DNA from: Basidiobolus meristosporus CBS 931.73
Taxonomy: Eukaryota > Basidiobolomycota > Basidiobolomycetes > Basidiobolales > Basidiobolaceae
DNA length: 64,000 bases
Assembly: GCA_002104905.1 (NCBI GenBank)
Contig: MCFE01000408.1
Location: 16,008-80,007, forward strand
Direction: 5' to 3'
The position numbers were made by a program, and so were the translations under genes. Below, in pieces: positions 1 through 11,880 of this stretch. The first letter of the stretch is position 1. Every line of letters starts with the position of its first letter. The notes under the pieces were generated by a model. The model did no database searches, was not told the DNA's origin, and saw nothing but the letters and a program-made list of their open reading frames with translations.

Positions 1-1962
1 TCACAAGAGTTGGAAGCGCAGCCAGATAAGCTACAATCTAGCAAGGTAGATGAGTTTGCTGAAAAAGGCAATTTGTCTACCACAGCCTCCATTGTTGACA
101 GAGTGGAGATCCCACTTACAGACAAGGCTACAATGTCAAGAGCTTAAAAGACTATAACAATGCCTTCAGTGGAGTTTTGGAACATTAATAGGCACACCAA
201 GAGGATGCAGCACTTCTTCAAGAGCAGTGCTCAGAAAATGCACTGGAATATTGCAAGGATTTATTGCAGAGACTGGCAGATGAGGAGCTAGACCTTGCAG
301 TGCTGGCTGAAGACCAGGACATGTGGGAACCGGTGAATGAATAGTGGCATAAAGCCATTGGGTTCCTGCCAAAGCTGTGGAACCAGAGAGTTACAGAAGA
401 AATACTTATTGAGTGGTGGATTTTAATGGAGTTACTTGTTGAGTGTGGGGTTGGGCTCAATGTTAGTGTAGAGTTTAGAGACTTGTATAGGTCAATACAA
501 TTGGCAATTGAGGTACAACTGAAGCTTCAACAGAAATAAATCAATATGTACACTGTAGTGAGGCCACAGTGACACCCACAGGCAGATGTGCTCATTCCCA
601 TACGTTCACTTCCCTAAAAAGGACTACCCCCCCCTATATCAGTATCATCCCAAATTGCAATATTTTCTATTGTGTCCATGTGATTATTACTATGCAACCT
701 GACAAACTATTTGTCACTATTAACCCATTGCACAAGCTATTCCTATTCCTTGCCAAGATGCCAAGATAAGATAGTTACCATATAAGGAAAGTACCCCCAA
801 CAGTTCCCATGTCATGTGACCATCTTGGTTTCATAAACCTTCTATCCTACTACCATAGGAGTCAACTACATGACACAGGGGTTTCATATTACCACTATCT
901 GATTGGCTAGATGCTACTATGTCTCATGGAACAATCCGCCAAGAATTTGCGCTATTTTTAGTACACAATGACATGATTGGCTGTCTGCTACCTTCTGGAA
1001 ACTTCCGGAAAGTATTTTCTAACAAGAATTTGAGCCGCAAAAAAAAGTATATAAGGGAGGCTATCCCTTGAAATAAATCATCCCTCTTCCAATATTCCAA
1101 CTTATTGATTAGTGAGACCACCGCAGCCTATTACCACTATTTTCTGACTCAGACCTGACAATACTGCCAGGAAACTGCGCTGACAGCCAACTGACCTTGG
1201 AGGCACTACTTGTGAGGAATACTCAGAGTAGGTATATTTTATTATATTTGATTGTTTTCCCAAGTTTGTTCTTGTACAGGCAAAGATACTTTTCAGTCTT
1301 TGTGACTATTGGTCAAAGCTGCATACTTATCAAGTCCCTGTTGGTGGAGTTTACAGTTGGTTTGACTTTGGAAGCTTTAGTACACTGTCATCTCAAAGGA
1401 TGTTGAAGCCATTATAAACTTTTGTTAAGACACCAACTAAGCTGGGGATTGTAGCTCAATAGTTTTCCCTTGACAAGCTTGAGGCTTTATCCCCCTTCAC
1501 ATTAGCTTAGACAAAAGACCCAGTATTCCTAGCAAGCTTTTGCCAGAGGTTATTGCACCCAGTGAACACCCCACACACATTCACGCTTAAGAAGTGTTGG
1601 CCATATTTTGCCCTTTGGACTTATACACCAACACAATGCATGAAAAGTAAGGGAAATGGTTGAGTCAGGAAGTTAGGAGTGTGAAAAAGAGGCAATAGCC
1701 AATCAATTCACAAAAACATAGGAGGCAATAGAGTGTCCAGGGTCAGAAAGTGAGCAAATAGGCAGGGAATCAATCAAAAGCCACTGATACATCATTGTGA
1801 TGAAAAATTTTGACAAAGTTTTTTGTGAAATCTGGGGTGCAATTATTTTTCAATGGTCTCTGGACAGTGTCCTGACAAGATTGGTACCTCTTAGTCATGG
1901 GACATTAGCTTTGTGATGGCCTTTTGAAGGGATCATCTCAATAATTTTTCATAGGGAGGGTG
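1..1962 (+). repeat. Unclassified interspersed repeat, copy 1 (interrupted)
   Basis: Bases 1 to about 490 and 1,626 to 1,962 match, in inverted orientation, the block at 6,243-7,161, by eye at roughly three quarters identity. The two segments are collinear with that single block, so about 1.1 kb (490-1,626) was inserted into this copy or lost from the other. Short reading-frame remnants keep similar amino acids between copies (for example QHFF and QCWL), so the repeat was once coding, but stops and frame changes break every frame. I cannot assign it to a family; it might be the gag side of a retroelement. Confidence 0.55.
810..1160 (+). repeat. Candidate LTR (solo) inside repeat copy 1
   Basis: The segment starts TGTCA and ends TGACA, a perfect short inverted repeat typical of LTR ends. 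It contains a TATA-like GTATATAAG near 1,046 and AAATAAA near 1,071, in promoter-then-polyadenylation order. It lies within the 1.1 kb that interrupts the surrounding repeat. No matching second copy and no clear target duplication are visible, so the exact ends are tentative. Confidence 0.35.
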
Positions 1963-4545
1963 AAGCTAGAAGACATCCCTAAGTCAGCATTCAGGACCAG
2001 ATATGGACATTACAAGTACTGAGTCATGAGTTTTGGCCTCACCAATGCCCCTGCAACATTCATGACCCTGATGCAGACTGTCTTCCAGGAGTACTTAGGC
2101 AAGTTTGTGATAATCTACTTAGATGATATATTGGTATACAGCAAGACAGAAGAGGATCACTTGGTGCACATTGAAAGGTCTTGAAGAAGCTAAGAGAGAA
2201 CAAGCTTTATGGCAAGCTACCTAAGTGTGAACTCTTTAAGGAACATGTTGAATATCTGAGACACATAGTGACTAGCGCAGGAGTAAACTTAGCCCCTAAG
2301 AAGGTTGAAGTTATCAAGAATCTGAAGCAGCCCCATAGCATGTCAGAGATCAGATCATTCCTTGGAATGGTTTCCTATTATTGTAGATTTGTCAAGTACT
2401 TTGCAAGTATTGCAGCCCCATTAACTGATATCCTCAAGAAAGACAATACCTGCAAGTAAGACATAACTTGTGAGACTGCCTTCCAGATGCTCAAGAATGA
2501 ACTTGCTAAGCTGTCAAGCTTAAGAATAGCTGACTTCAGAAAAGAGCTTACTGTTTGCACATATGCTTCAGAATATGCACTTGGTGGAGTACTGAGCCAA
2601 GAATTCGAGGGAAACAACTACCCAGCTGCTTTTGAGTCCAAGAAACTGAACTCAGCAGAACAAAACTATCCAGTTCATGAGAAGGAGATGCTTGCCTTAA
2701 TACACTGCTTGAAGACCTGGAGATGCTACATTGAACAAGTCAAGTGCACAGAGAAGACTGACCATGCCTCACACAAGTATATATTTACTCAGAAGGTACC
2801 CACCACAGAACAACAAGATGGAGTGAATACATTCAGCAATTTGACTTGGAGATTGTCTACTGCCCTGAGAAAAACATCACAGTTGCTGATGCCTTATCAA
2901 GACTAGAACAAGTTGCACAACCCAAGTTGGTGCATAAATCAGATTGTCCTAGCCTATTACCAAAATACTTGGAGGACCAGGCCATTCCTAATGATGTGGA
3001 CAAAGAGATCAAGAAGATAATCCAGGATGAAGCCAGCAAGTTTGTAGTACAGGAGGAAATGTGCTATCAAACTGTTGATCCAAGCCCTTTGTTGCTTACC
3101 TGGATTTAATAAATAAGCTACACATTTGATGTGGACATCTTGAAAATGAAGGAACCTATAGCCTTATGAAAGCCAGAGCATGGTGGCCAAGAATGAAACA
3201 AGATATTGAGTAGCTAGTGAAAACATGCCCAAATTGCCAAATCAACCATGACCAACCACTGAGAATTGCTGAACTCTTTCCCTTGGAGTCTCAGAAACCA
3301 TTTGAGATATGGGGAATTGACTTCATTGGACAACTACCAACCACCAGGAAATGTAACCATTGGCTCCTAGTAGCAATTGACCATGCCACTAAATGGCCAG
3401 TGGCTAGAGCAGTACCTGTAGCCAGTAAGCAAGTAGTTGCATGTTTCATCTACCATGAGATTCTTGTGAAGTTTGAATGCCCTCTAGTGATTTATTCAAT
3501 AGAGTAGTAAACTCTTTGGCAAAGTTGTTGCAAGCTTACCTGGAAATGCAGCAGATCAAATGCTTAAAACCTCAGTATATCACTCTATAACTAATGTGGT
3601 CACTGGGTGGTTTAATGGATTATTTAGAAAAATGCTGACCATATATGCAAATGGAGCTGTCAGTAGATGTGATGAGTATATAGACCAAGAATCTTTTGCC
3701 TGCAGAGTTAGAATGCACAACACCACCCAACAATTGCCAGTTTACATAGTATTTGGATGTGAACCAGGGATTCCTGGAGATCTCATGCAATCAAAACTTT
3801 CACACACCTTAGAAGATGAGCACAGTCAGCCAAGTAGACACCAGCAACTGGGACAAAGACATCAAGAGGCACAGGTCAAAGTATCTTAGAGTGCGGAAAA
3901 GATGAAGCAGAGATTTGATAAGACTATATCACCAGAAGCATTGATAGTTGGGAACTTTGTATTACTGTGAGACAACACTTGAAAGAAGTTTAAGCCACAA
4001 CAGAAAGGACCATTCAAGATCATCAGAGAGTGTCCATTAGCAACTTACCAACTTGTGGACAAACAAGGGACTTGTTGAAATATTGGACTATCTGGTATCA
4101 TTCAGCAGCTAAGAATTTACTTAACAATTCTGAACTAGTCTTGGTCACTGTGAAACTAACTTACAGCCCCAACTTTGCCAGTTTCTTCAGATCTATGATC
4201 CTATGATTATTCTCCTATAGTCAAGTTCAAACTAACACTTTTACCTAACATTATGTACTAACCCTGTAACTGTTACAAAATACTCCTGAATGTTGAGAAA
4301 CCCTCCCCACTTGGTGTTACAGCTGTATTATTTCTGCAAAGGTAGAAATCCTGACCCCCTTTATGAATAAACAACAGTTCAACTATTATCACTATTTCAT
4401 GAAAGGTTTTTTTTATCCAAATCACCTCTTGAATTGCAACAGGAATATATGGGAAGATTATGTTCATGGAGACAAACTCAAGCTTGCTAGACTTGTTGAC
4501 AAACTGAACCATCAAGATATTGGAATCATAAGAAAAGAGATTTAG
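1961..4545 (+). pseudogene. Gypsy A pol remnant (RT, RNase H, integrase)
   Basis: Around 2,030-2,160 the translation shows the RT motifs [10 protein letters not shown] and YLDDILVYS, the catalytic YLDD box. The RT tail and connection follow (RSFLGMVSYYCRFVK, 2,350-2,395). RNase H is at about 2,487-2,750, then an integrase zinc region (CPNCQINH, near 3,225) and integrase core (IWGIDFIGQLP at about 3,310, ATKWPVARAVP near 3,390). The C-terminal tail resumes after the solo LTR as YVHGDKLKLARL near 4,460. Stops or frame changes occur near 2,023, 2,180, 2,460, 2,750, 3,110 and 3,507. It is a dead copy of a gag-pol polyprotein. Confidence 0.85.
4073..4441 (+). repeat. Solo LTR of the Copia B family
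   Basis: This 369-bp block matches the reverse complement of the Copia B LTR at 7,162-7,530 along its whole length, and both are 369 bp. It starts TGTTGA and ends GCAACA. It is flanked by GGACT (4,068-4,072) and GGAAT (4,442-4,446), a five-base target duplication with one mismatch. Removing the LTR and one flank restores the integrase tail frame of Gypsy A across the join. It is best read as LTR-LTR recombination that left a solo LTR. Confidence 0.85.
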
Positions 4546-4575
4546 GAGAACCCTCTCAACTTTAGTAGGGGAGAA

Positions 4576-4945
4576 TGTTATGACATACCGCTTGAATGTT
4601 TAAGTTAGCTCAATCTAGCTAAATCAATTAGTGGTATGCTTAGCCTATCAGTATATAATGTTATCTATCAAATCAGTAGCATTAGTAAGCAAATGAATCA
4701 GCAGATACTTCTCAGACAGAAATAGATATCTTGAATAGGCTCTTTGGGGTGATTGTGATGCAATCAAATGAGTCATCAGCCATGATCCACTATAGGAAAT
4801 ACAATTAGTCAGCATTGATCAGGCAAGATGTGTATGAAGAACTGCTGGAACCTCAATAAAAATCAGTTCAAGTTTTAGTAAGTACAATACTAGCTATCTC
4901 TCTATTCCTCTACAACTCTTATGCCAAGACTTGTAACATATAACA
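4576..4945 (+). repeat. Probable 3' LTR of Gypsy A
   Basis: A purine-rich tract (AGTAGGGGAGAA, 4,564-4,575) directly precedes TGTTATGACA, as a polypurine tract precedes a 3' LTR. A matching ATAACA end at 4,940-4,945 gives a 6-bp inverted repeat and a 370-bp LTR. It follows the last integrase codons by about 30 bases. No second copy is present to confirm the ends. Confidence 0.6.
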
Positions 4946-6242
4946 TGTGGGAGTTTCTACAATTGCATTAGTTTTCTTATGCATTTTGTATAAGGCCAGG
5001 CTGATGCCAAAACACTTATGGATCATCTGCAATATTGGTGCAGCTATTTGATTTGTTTTGCAGCTACTCAACTAATGGTATGCTAGCTGTGACACCTTGT
5101 CCAATCACTAAGAAGTGGGATTTACCAGCTGTATAGCCAAATTGGGATATTTAATGACAAATCAGATAGCTTGTGCATTGGTTAATGCGTCAATTGGGAG
5201 CTCAAAGCTTCAGCATACTGTATCAAAGTACTATGGGCACCCTGGTTAAAAAGGGCTCATAATAGAACTGCCATGATTTTGTGGCGCAAAATTGGACTTG
5301 CATTTCCTGAATATCTATATCTTACCACACGGTAGCACTTTTGGGACTGTCTCTGCTAATGGTGGTTAGAATAAGGTTCTTTAGTTTACTATTTCTCCAA
5401 GGTGAGATTTTTTTGCCTAGTAGTAACTCTACCAGTATAAGCTTGGCTACATCTAATGAAGGTAATGCCAACAATATGAGCACTTTAGGTCTTATGCTCA
5501 TGCTGGAGACTGTTAGGCAAGTAGGTAACTAATAAGTATACATTCCAATTTGTTAACTGTGGGGTTCAGGCAGATAGGATGTGGTGGATGCACTACCTTG
5601 CATTTAGTCCTGTGAAAGATATTTTGGTCCTGTTGGTGGATCTATATCAGATATTGAAAATTGCTACTCTTGTAAAAATCAAAATTTAACAGATACTACA
5701 ACATCTTTATACAGGCCTTTTGTGAATCTTATAGGGTCAGAAGCAGAAGCAGTCTTCTATATCTATCACCAAAAATGTAGCACAATATTACATCTGTTCA
5801 GTCAGCTCAGCAATGAGGGTTCCAGAAGCAGTAAAGGAAATGATAATAAAAAAAAGCCCACCCAAGCTGAAGACAGGGTAGTGAAAAGAAAAGGCTGCAG
5901 TGCTTGGCAATAAATGCCATCTGCCAAGAAGGATTATGAATACAATACCTGCCATTCTTAAAAGATATTTAAGTGGAACCAGTCAAACTATGCTACACAA
6001 AACTGATGAACATTTGGAGAAAGGCACTTCTTCTGTCACAGTCTCTATATTCTCTGCTGACAACCAAAGGTAGCTTCTGTCAGTGAGTAAACCTACATTG
6101 TCAGAAAGCTGTATAGTCAACATGGTGTCTACAGTGGAAGCTTGAAAGCATTTTGTATACCAAGAGGTTTGAGTACCATTTCCAGAGTAGCAGCAAAGAG
6201 AATATAAATGCATGCAGCAAGGACCTATTGCAAAGACTGCCC
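4946..6242. other. No gene seen; CpG-poor spacer
   Basis: AT-rich and CpG-poor sequence between Gypsy A and repeat copy 2. Only short open frames (up to about 76 codons) occur and none resembles a known protein. It is probably older transposon debris. Confidence 0.4.
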
Positions 6243-7161
6243 TATGAAGAATTATTGTGATGATCCCATCAAAAGGCTGTCACAAAGCTGAAGTTCTGTG
6301 ACTAAGAGGTATCAATCCTATTTGGATGCAATAAAAGGACCATTAGAAAATAATTGCACCCCAGATTTCACAAAAAACTAGGTCAACATTGTTTATCACA
6401 ATAACACATAAGTGGCTTTTGATTGAATCCCTGCTAATTCTTTTACTTTCTGGCCCCAGACATTCAATCACCTTGTATATATGTGTATACTCACTGGCTG
6501 TTGCCTCTCCTTCACGTTCTTTACTTATTGACTCAACCAATTCTTGTATTTCTGCTCTGACTCACCTTTTCCATGACTTTGGCAGAAATCCTGCAGCTTT
6601 ATGCTACTGCTCTTACACAGGTTCCCATAGGTCCTGATCCTCAGCCAGCACTGCATGGTATAACACCTGATATGGCAATATTCAAGTCTGCTAACTTGTG
6701 GACTGCTCTCAAAGAAGTGCTGCAACCTCTTGGTGTGCCTATTAATGTTCCAAACTTCACTGTAGGCGTTGTGATAGTCTTATGAGTTCTTGATATTGTT
6801 GCTTTATATGTCAGTAGGACCTCTGCTCTTTCTACAATGGAGGATGTGGAGGCAATTGTAGACAAGCTACTTTTCTCTGCTCCTGGGCTACTGAGCTCTG
6901 TGTCCTCCTTGATGAATGCTGCAGCAATGTATCTGTTTCTACCTGCCTGTCCCTTGGTGGAACTCTTCTGGTTACCTGATATTTCATTGATGCTTGTTTG
7001 GAGTTTTGAGCCTTGATTGTGAGAAGCTCTTGAGGAAGCTGCTGGCTTTTAGCCATGGCACCCATATATCTCTGCTTTTCATAGCTTCTGCTATTCTTGA
7101 GATATCATCTTCTCATTCCAATGCTGTCCCAAACTCCACTTGCTTACTTGAATCCAGGATA
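6243..7161 (-). repeat. Unclassified interspersed repeat, copy 2
   Basis: This is the inverted counterpart of the two segments at 1-490 and 1,626-1,962. The shared block stops at 6,243 here and about 1,962 there, which may be a true element end. On the right it runs up to the Copia B LTR at 7,162. Minus-strand frames are broken, and the protein family is not recognised. Confidence 0.55.
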
Positions 7162-7530
7162 TGTTGCAATTTACAAGGTAATTTATATATAAGGAGCTTA
7201 TCAAGAAATAGTGACAATAGTTGAACTGTTGTTTATTCATAAGGAGGCTCAATATTGATACTGTTGTAGAAGTAATAAAACTGTAACACCAAGTAAGGAG
7301 AGCTTCTCAATCCTCAGGAGCATTCTGTAATAGTGTCAGGGTTAGTACATAATGCTTGGTAAAAGTGCTTATTTGATCTTAAATATAAGGGAGTAATCAT
7401 ATGATTGTACATCTGAGGAAAGTGGGAAAGTTAGGATTGTAAGTTAGTCCTAGAGTGACCAATACTAGTCCAAAATTGTAAAGTACATTTTTAACTGCTG
7501 AATGATATCAAATAGTGAAATAACTCAACA
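7162..7530 (-). repeat. Copia B 3' LTR
   Basis: 369 bp, reading on the minus strand from TGTTGAG to TTGCAACA. It matches the solo LTR at 4,073-4,441 end to end, and the 5' LTR at 11,531 onward for about 180 bases before an insertion disrupts that copy. It is preceded on the minus strand by the purine tract TGAGGGGGAG. Confidence 0.85.
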
Positions 7531-7634
7531 CTCCCCCTCAGATAAATAGTTTCTTAATCCTGATTCTTTTCTGAGATTCTCAAACTGAGGTATAGCTAGT
7601 GGTTCTGTCAATAGACTTGTTCCATCATTCCAGC

Positions 7635-7801
7635 TGATCATAGTGCCAATAGTGCCATAGCATGCCAGATGGTGCCTGATCATGCCACAGAGTGCCAGAT
7701 GGTGCCATACAGTGCCAATTTGGGATCAAAATTGACATGCATATGACCCTAAAATATCAAATTAATAACAAAATATACAGCACTCTCTGGCACTATGATC
7801 A
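7635..7801. repeat. Hairpin (MITE-like) insert with GTGCC/GGCAC motifs
   Basis: About 167 bp bounded by perfect 14-base inverted arms, TGATCATAGTGCCA at 7,635-7,648 and TGGCACTATGATCA at 7,788-7,801. Between them GTGCCA-type words recur about every 12-20 bases. It overlaps the 3' end of the Copia B RNase H region. A second, smaller hairpin with the same words lies in the other Copia B LTR (11,736-11,802). Confidence 0.5.
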
Positions 7802-10800
7802 ATGGCACAATGGAACAAGTCTAATATATCTGCCCCCATTTTGTCAGTTGGACAGTAAACTAACTCTATCAAGTTATTTTCTACAGCATCCCTCACAGAG
7901 AGGTGTTGTATATCTATGTGCTTAGTTCTGTCATAGTTAGTGGGATTCCTAGCTAGTGAAATACAACTTTGATTATTCTTGTAAATACATGTTGGTTTAT
8001 CTGAATTAATACCCAAGTCTTTGAATGACCTTTATAGCCATTTAGCCTCCTTAGTTGCTTGACAAGCAGCTCTATACTCAGCTTCAGTTATAGATAGAGC
8101 CATAGTTAGTTGTTTCTTGCAAATCCAAGAAATAGCTGCCCCTGCATAAGTTTTGCCTATTAACTGCTCCATAATATTCAAGAAACACATTTAAGGTACC
8201 CTGAAGATATTTGAAAATCCACTTAACGGCTGTAATTTGATCTGATCAATGATTTTGCATGAGTTGACTCACTATTACAACTGCCACTGCAATAAATGGG
8301 CATGTAGACACCATCAAGTACATTAGGCCACAGACCATTGATTGATAAGGAAAACTTTTGCTAATATTTGAGCCGTGTTTACCTACAACTGGCAGAGATT
8401 TGCTCAGTTTCAGGTTATTGTCCATGGGGGTGTCTGCAGATGCCAAATTTCAGTTCAATTCCAATAAAATGGCTCAATTTTCCAAGATCTTTCATCTCAA
8501 ACTTGCTGAAGAGATCTGAACTTGTCCGTTTAAGTGCCTCCTGGCCACTTGTAGATACTATTAGGTTATCCACATAAAAAACTAGGATGATCAAACCCTT
8601 TTTAGCTGTTTCATATATATAATATGATCTGCAGTGCTACAAATGCACCCAATCTTGTCTAGATATGTGTCAATCTTGTTGTACCATGCTCTAGGTGCCT
8701 GCTTAAGCCAATACAATGGTTTCCTAAGTCTGCACACCCTGTGGGGACCTTTTGGATTGGTAATACTTTCCAGTTGCTCCATATATCTAGTTTCTTGCAG
8801 ATCCCCATTTAGAAAGGTTATTTTGACTTCCAATTGGTGTAGATCTAGCCTGCATACAGCTGCCAGGGCTAGAACTGTCCCACTAAAGTTAAACTTGGCA
8901 ACCAGAGCAAATGCTTTGTTAAAGTACAGTCCCCAGATTTGGGAATAGCCTCTAGCCACCAATCTAGCCTTGTACATATCAATGGCACCATTTGAGGTTA
9001 TCTTAATCTTGTAGACCCATCCACATCCTATTGGCTTTCTCCCACTTGATGAATCTACAGTCCCCATGTTTTGCACTGATCAGTGATTGGTATTCCTCCA
9101 GCATGACTTGTTGCCACATTGTAGCATCTGGGCTTTGCATTGCCTGTTCCAGATTCTGAGGTTTGGCATAAAAGGCAAGATGAGCTGCTTCATGACCACT
9201 GGATATGTGCCACCAGGATCCAGGGGCATTTTGTATTCTGGTAGTTCTTCCAACTGAGATAATCTGCTCTGATCTGGAACTGGTGGAATTATCCACTGTA
9301 TCTGGCTGAACTAGGTATGTATCTTCTTCATCAGTGTTGATTGCATCATCAGGCCGCTTGCTATTGACTACAGTACCTTTCTGATCTGAATTCTCCTCAT
9401 ATAAAACATCCCTGCTCTTGATCAGCTTCTGAGTTTTGCCATCATACACCCTGTACCCTTTAGTATCATCACAATTCCCAAAATATCCTTTTTCTACTCT
9501 TTGGTTCCAACTGTGACAATTGTTTGTCAGGGATGTGATAAAAAGCATTACTTCCAAAGTTCTGGAGGTGCAGGAGGTCTGGTTTTTTGCTTGTGTATGC
9601 TTCAAAGATTGCAGAGTCATGTGGTGCTGTTGTTGGGTGTTGATTCATGGTGTATACCACCATAGCAGCAGATTCAGCCCAAAACCTGTAGTGTATCCCC
9701 ATATCATATAGCATGGACCTTGTCATCTCTACTATGGCTCAATTAGCATGTTTTGCTACTCCATTTTGCTGTGGAGTATGTGGAACAGTGGTTTGTTGAA
9801 GTATACCAGTAGAAGAGCAGTATTTTGTCAACTCCTTTCAGTAGTATACCCCTCCATTGTCAATTCAAAGTACCTTCAATTTAAACCCAGTTTGTGCTTC
9901 CACCATGTTCTTGAAGTGCTTAAATGTCTCCAATGCCTCATCCTTTGTCTTGAGGCGGTAAACCCATATATATCTTGTGTTGTCATCAATAAACATCATA
10001 AAGTATCTCTTGGCTCCAAAAGACAGTGTTCTCATGGGCCCACATATGTCTGAGTGCACAATAGCCAGTATTTTGGTGGTGTTGATGCCTCCTGAGCTCC
10101 CAATATGTTGTCTAGATTGTTTGCCATATGAACATCCCTTACAAATATTCAACTTGACTAGAATAGAGTAATATAGGTCCAAAACAAGTTGATATCTTAC
10201 TAATTGGCTCATTTTCTGTTTCCCATTGTGTCCTTGCCTCCTGTACCACATCTTCCAGTGAGTGTCATCAGTTTCTGCAATGTTGACATACCCAGGTACA
10301 ATGATCTTGCATTGTAACATGTATATACTGTTTTCTCTGATTCCCAAAGCTAATTTTAGTCCATATCCACTCAATATTGCGCAGCCCAGCTTAGTAAAAG
10401 CAAATTTTAGTCCCTGAGTAGTTGCTTTACTGACTAAGCATAAGTTCTTAGCTACTCCAGGCACATTGAGTAGGTTGGTCAATTATACTGTTGTTGCCCC
10501 TGAGATATCACTCATATTTAGCTGTATAGACCCACAGGCAGTAGCTTCCAGTGAAGAGTTGTCTCCCAGATTAACCTTTCTTACAGAAACAGTTTTTAAG
10601 TTGCTGAACCACTCCTTTATACTGCAAATATGCTGCAATGCACAAGAGTCAAAATACCATTCATTAATTTGGCTACTTACACTCTCTTGTACCGTTGCAA
10701 ATAACTGCTCATCAGTAGTTGCATGGTTTGCCTGCTCTAGTTTCTGTTTCTTGACCGCTTGTTTCTTCTTGCATTCTCTTGCCCAGTATCATGACTTCTT

Positions 10801-11404
10801 GCAGTAGTTACAGCAACCAGGTTTTCTTCAGTTTTGTTGCTTTCCCTTTTTTTTGTGTGCCTTTCTGAGCTGAATAAAGTATTATCTTCAATTCTCCCTG
10901 CTTGATTGTTACTTCTGAGTACTTCATGGGAAAGTCTTCCTTTGATATAGTCTAAAGTCAGATTGTCTTCTCTGCTTTCATAAGAAAATATGAGTGGCTC
11001 CTACTTGTATAGTAAGCTGCTAACCAGGCAGATTATTATTTTGTCATCATCTATACCAGCTTTATTACTGTATATTTCTTCTGAAAGTGTCTCCATTTGG
11101 TGATGAGTTGTAGCATGTCATCATATGGCTTCTCCCTCATGTAGAGGAACTTTTATTTCAAATAAAGCTTGCTTGAAACTGAATTTGCTCTAAAGATCTT
11201 CTCCAAGGCTTCCCATGCTGTTTTGGCAGTATTTGAAGCGTGAATTAGTCCAATGGAGGAATTTTGCATCTTGATACATATGGCATTAAAGGCTCTTCTC
11301 TTCTTTTCTTGAAGCTTCTCCACTTCTTCTGCTGCTGTTTTGGGCTCAACATCTCTTCCTGTTACTAAGTTCCAAATCATTCTTTGCTCAAGGTGGATCT
11401 GCAT
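7762..11404 (-). pseudogene. Copia B gag-pol remnant
   Basis: Minus-strand pieces, in element order. Gag helix region at 11,153-11,404. Integrase at 9,865-10,482, with a zinc region (CKGCSYGKQSRQH) and core motifs IVHSDICGP and FIDDNTRYIWVY. Integrase tail at 9,469-9,726. RT at 8,591-9,076 (YKARLVARGYSQ, LHQLEVKITFLNGDL). The RT catalytic box near 8,565 reads YVDN instead of YVDD. RNase H at 7,762-8,016 ends with RTKHIDIQHLSVRD. Frames change several times, so it cannot make a polyprotein. Confidence 0.85.
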
Positions 11405-11519
11405 CTTTATTCTCCAAAGTCTTTAGTTTTTCCCATCAAATCTCTCCTTTACAGGCAAGATGTTTATATAGTTCTGTTTGCTGGTAGATGTCATCCCTTG
11501 AATAGATAAAGGCAATTGG

Positions 11520-11530
11520 GGCTCATAACC
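11520..11530 (-). other. Copia B primer-binding region
   Basis: On the minus strand the LTR end ...GCAACA is followed at once by GGTTATGAGCC, the position of a tRNA primer site. The same bases follow the Copia D LTR at 23,687-23,698, so the site is shared by both Copia families. The primer tRNA was not identified. Confidence 0.6.
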
Positions 11531-11880
11531 TGTTGCAATTTATGAAGTGATTTGGATATAGAAACTTATCAAGAAATAGTGATAATTGTTGAGCTTTTGT
11601 TTATTCATAAGGAGGCTCATTATTTATACCTCTGTAGAAGCAATATAACTGTAACACCAGGTAAGGAGAGCTTCTCAGCACCCAAGAGAATTCTGTAGCA
11701 GTTTCAAGGTTAGTAGATAATAAACTTGTACCATTGGATAGTGCCACAGAGTGCTAGCCTGTGTATGGTGCCAGATTGATCTGGCACTCTATGGCACTAT
11801 CCAGCACTAAAATATCTACCATAATGCCAGGGGTAGGATATAGTAACTGATAACTTTACTTGATCTTACTTATGTTGCTC
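11531..11880 (-). repeat. Copia B 5' LTR, disrupted
   Basis: It matches the 3' LTR from the primer-site edge for about 180 bases. The match is then interrupted by the hairpin insert at 11,736-11,802, with only a short stretch of LTR-like sequence beyond (around 11,850). The outer boundary is uncertain. The two LTRs differ at many positions, so the insertion is old. Confidence 0.6.
11736..11802. repeat. Short hairpin insert (MITE-like)
   Basis: A 67-bp near-perfect palindrome. The left arm GGATAGTGCCACAGAGTGC pairs with the right arm GCACTCTATGGCACTATCC at 18 of 19 positions. It interrupts the Copia B 5' LTR and shares GTGCCA words with the insert at 7,635-7,801, suggesting one small non-autonomous family. 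Confidence 0.5.

Larger units (their letters stand above)
1961..4945 (+). mobile_element. Ty3/Gypsy retrotransposon A, 5'-truncated and decayed
   Basis: The remnant holds reverse transcriptase, RNase H and integrase in Ty3/Gypsy order, then a probable 3' LTR. The 5' LTR, gag and protease are missing; the element begins abruptly at about 1,961 where the unclassified repeat ends. The reading frame is broken many times. CpG is rare across it. A solo Copia LTR (4,073-4,441) sits inside its integrase tail, so Gypsy A was in place before that Copia insertion. Confidence 0.8.
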
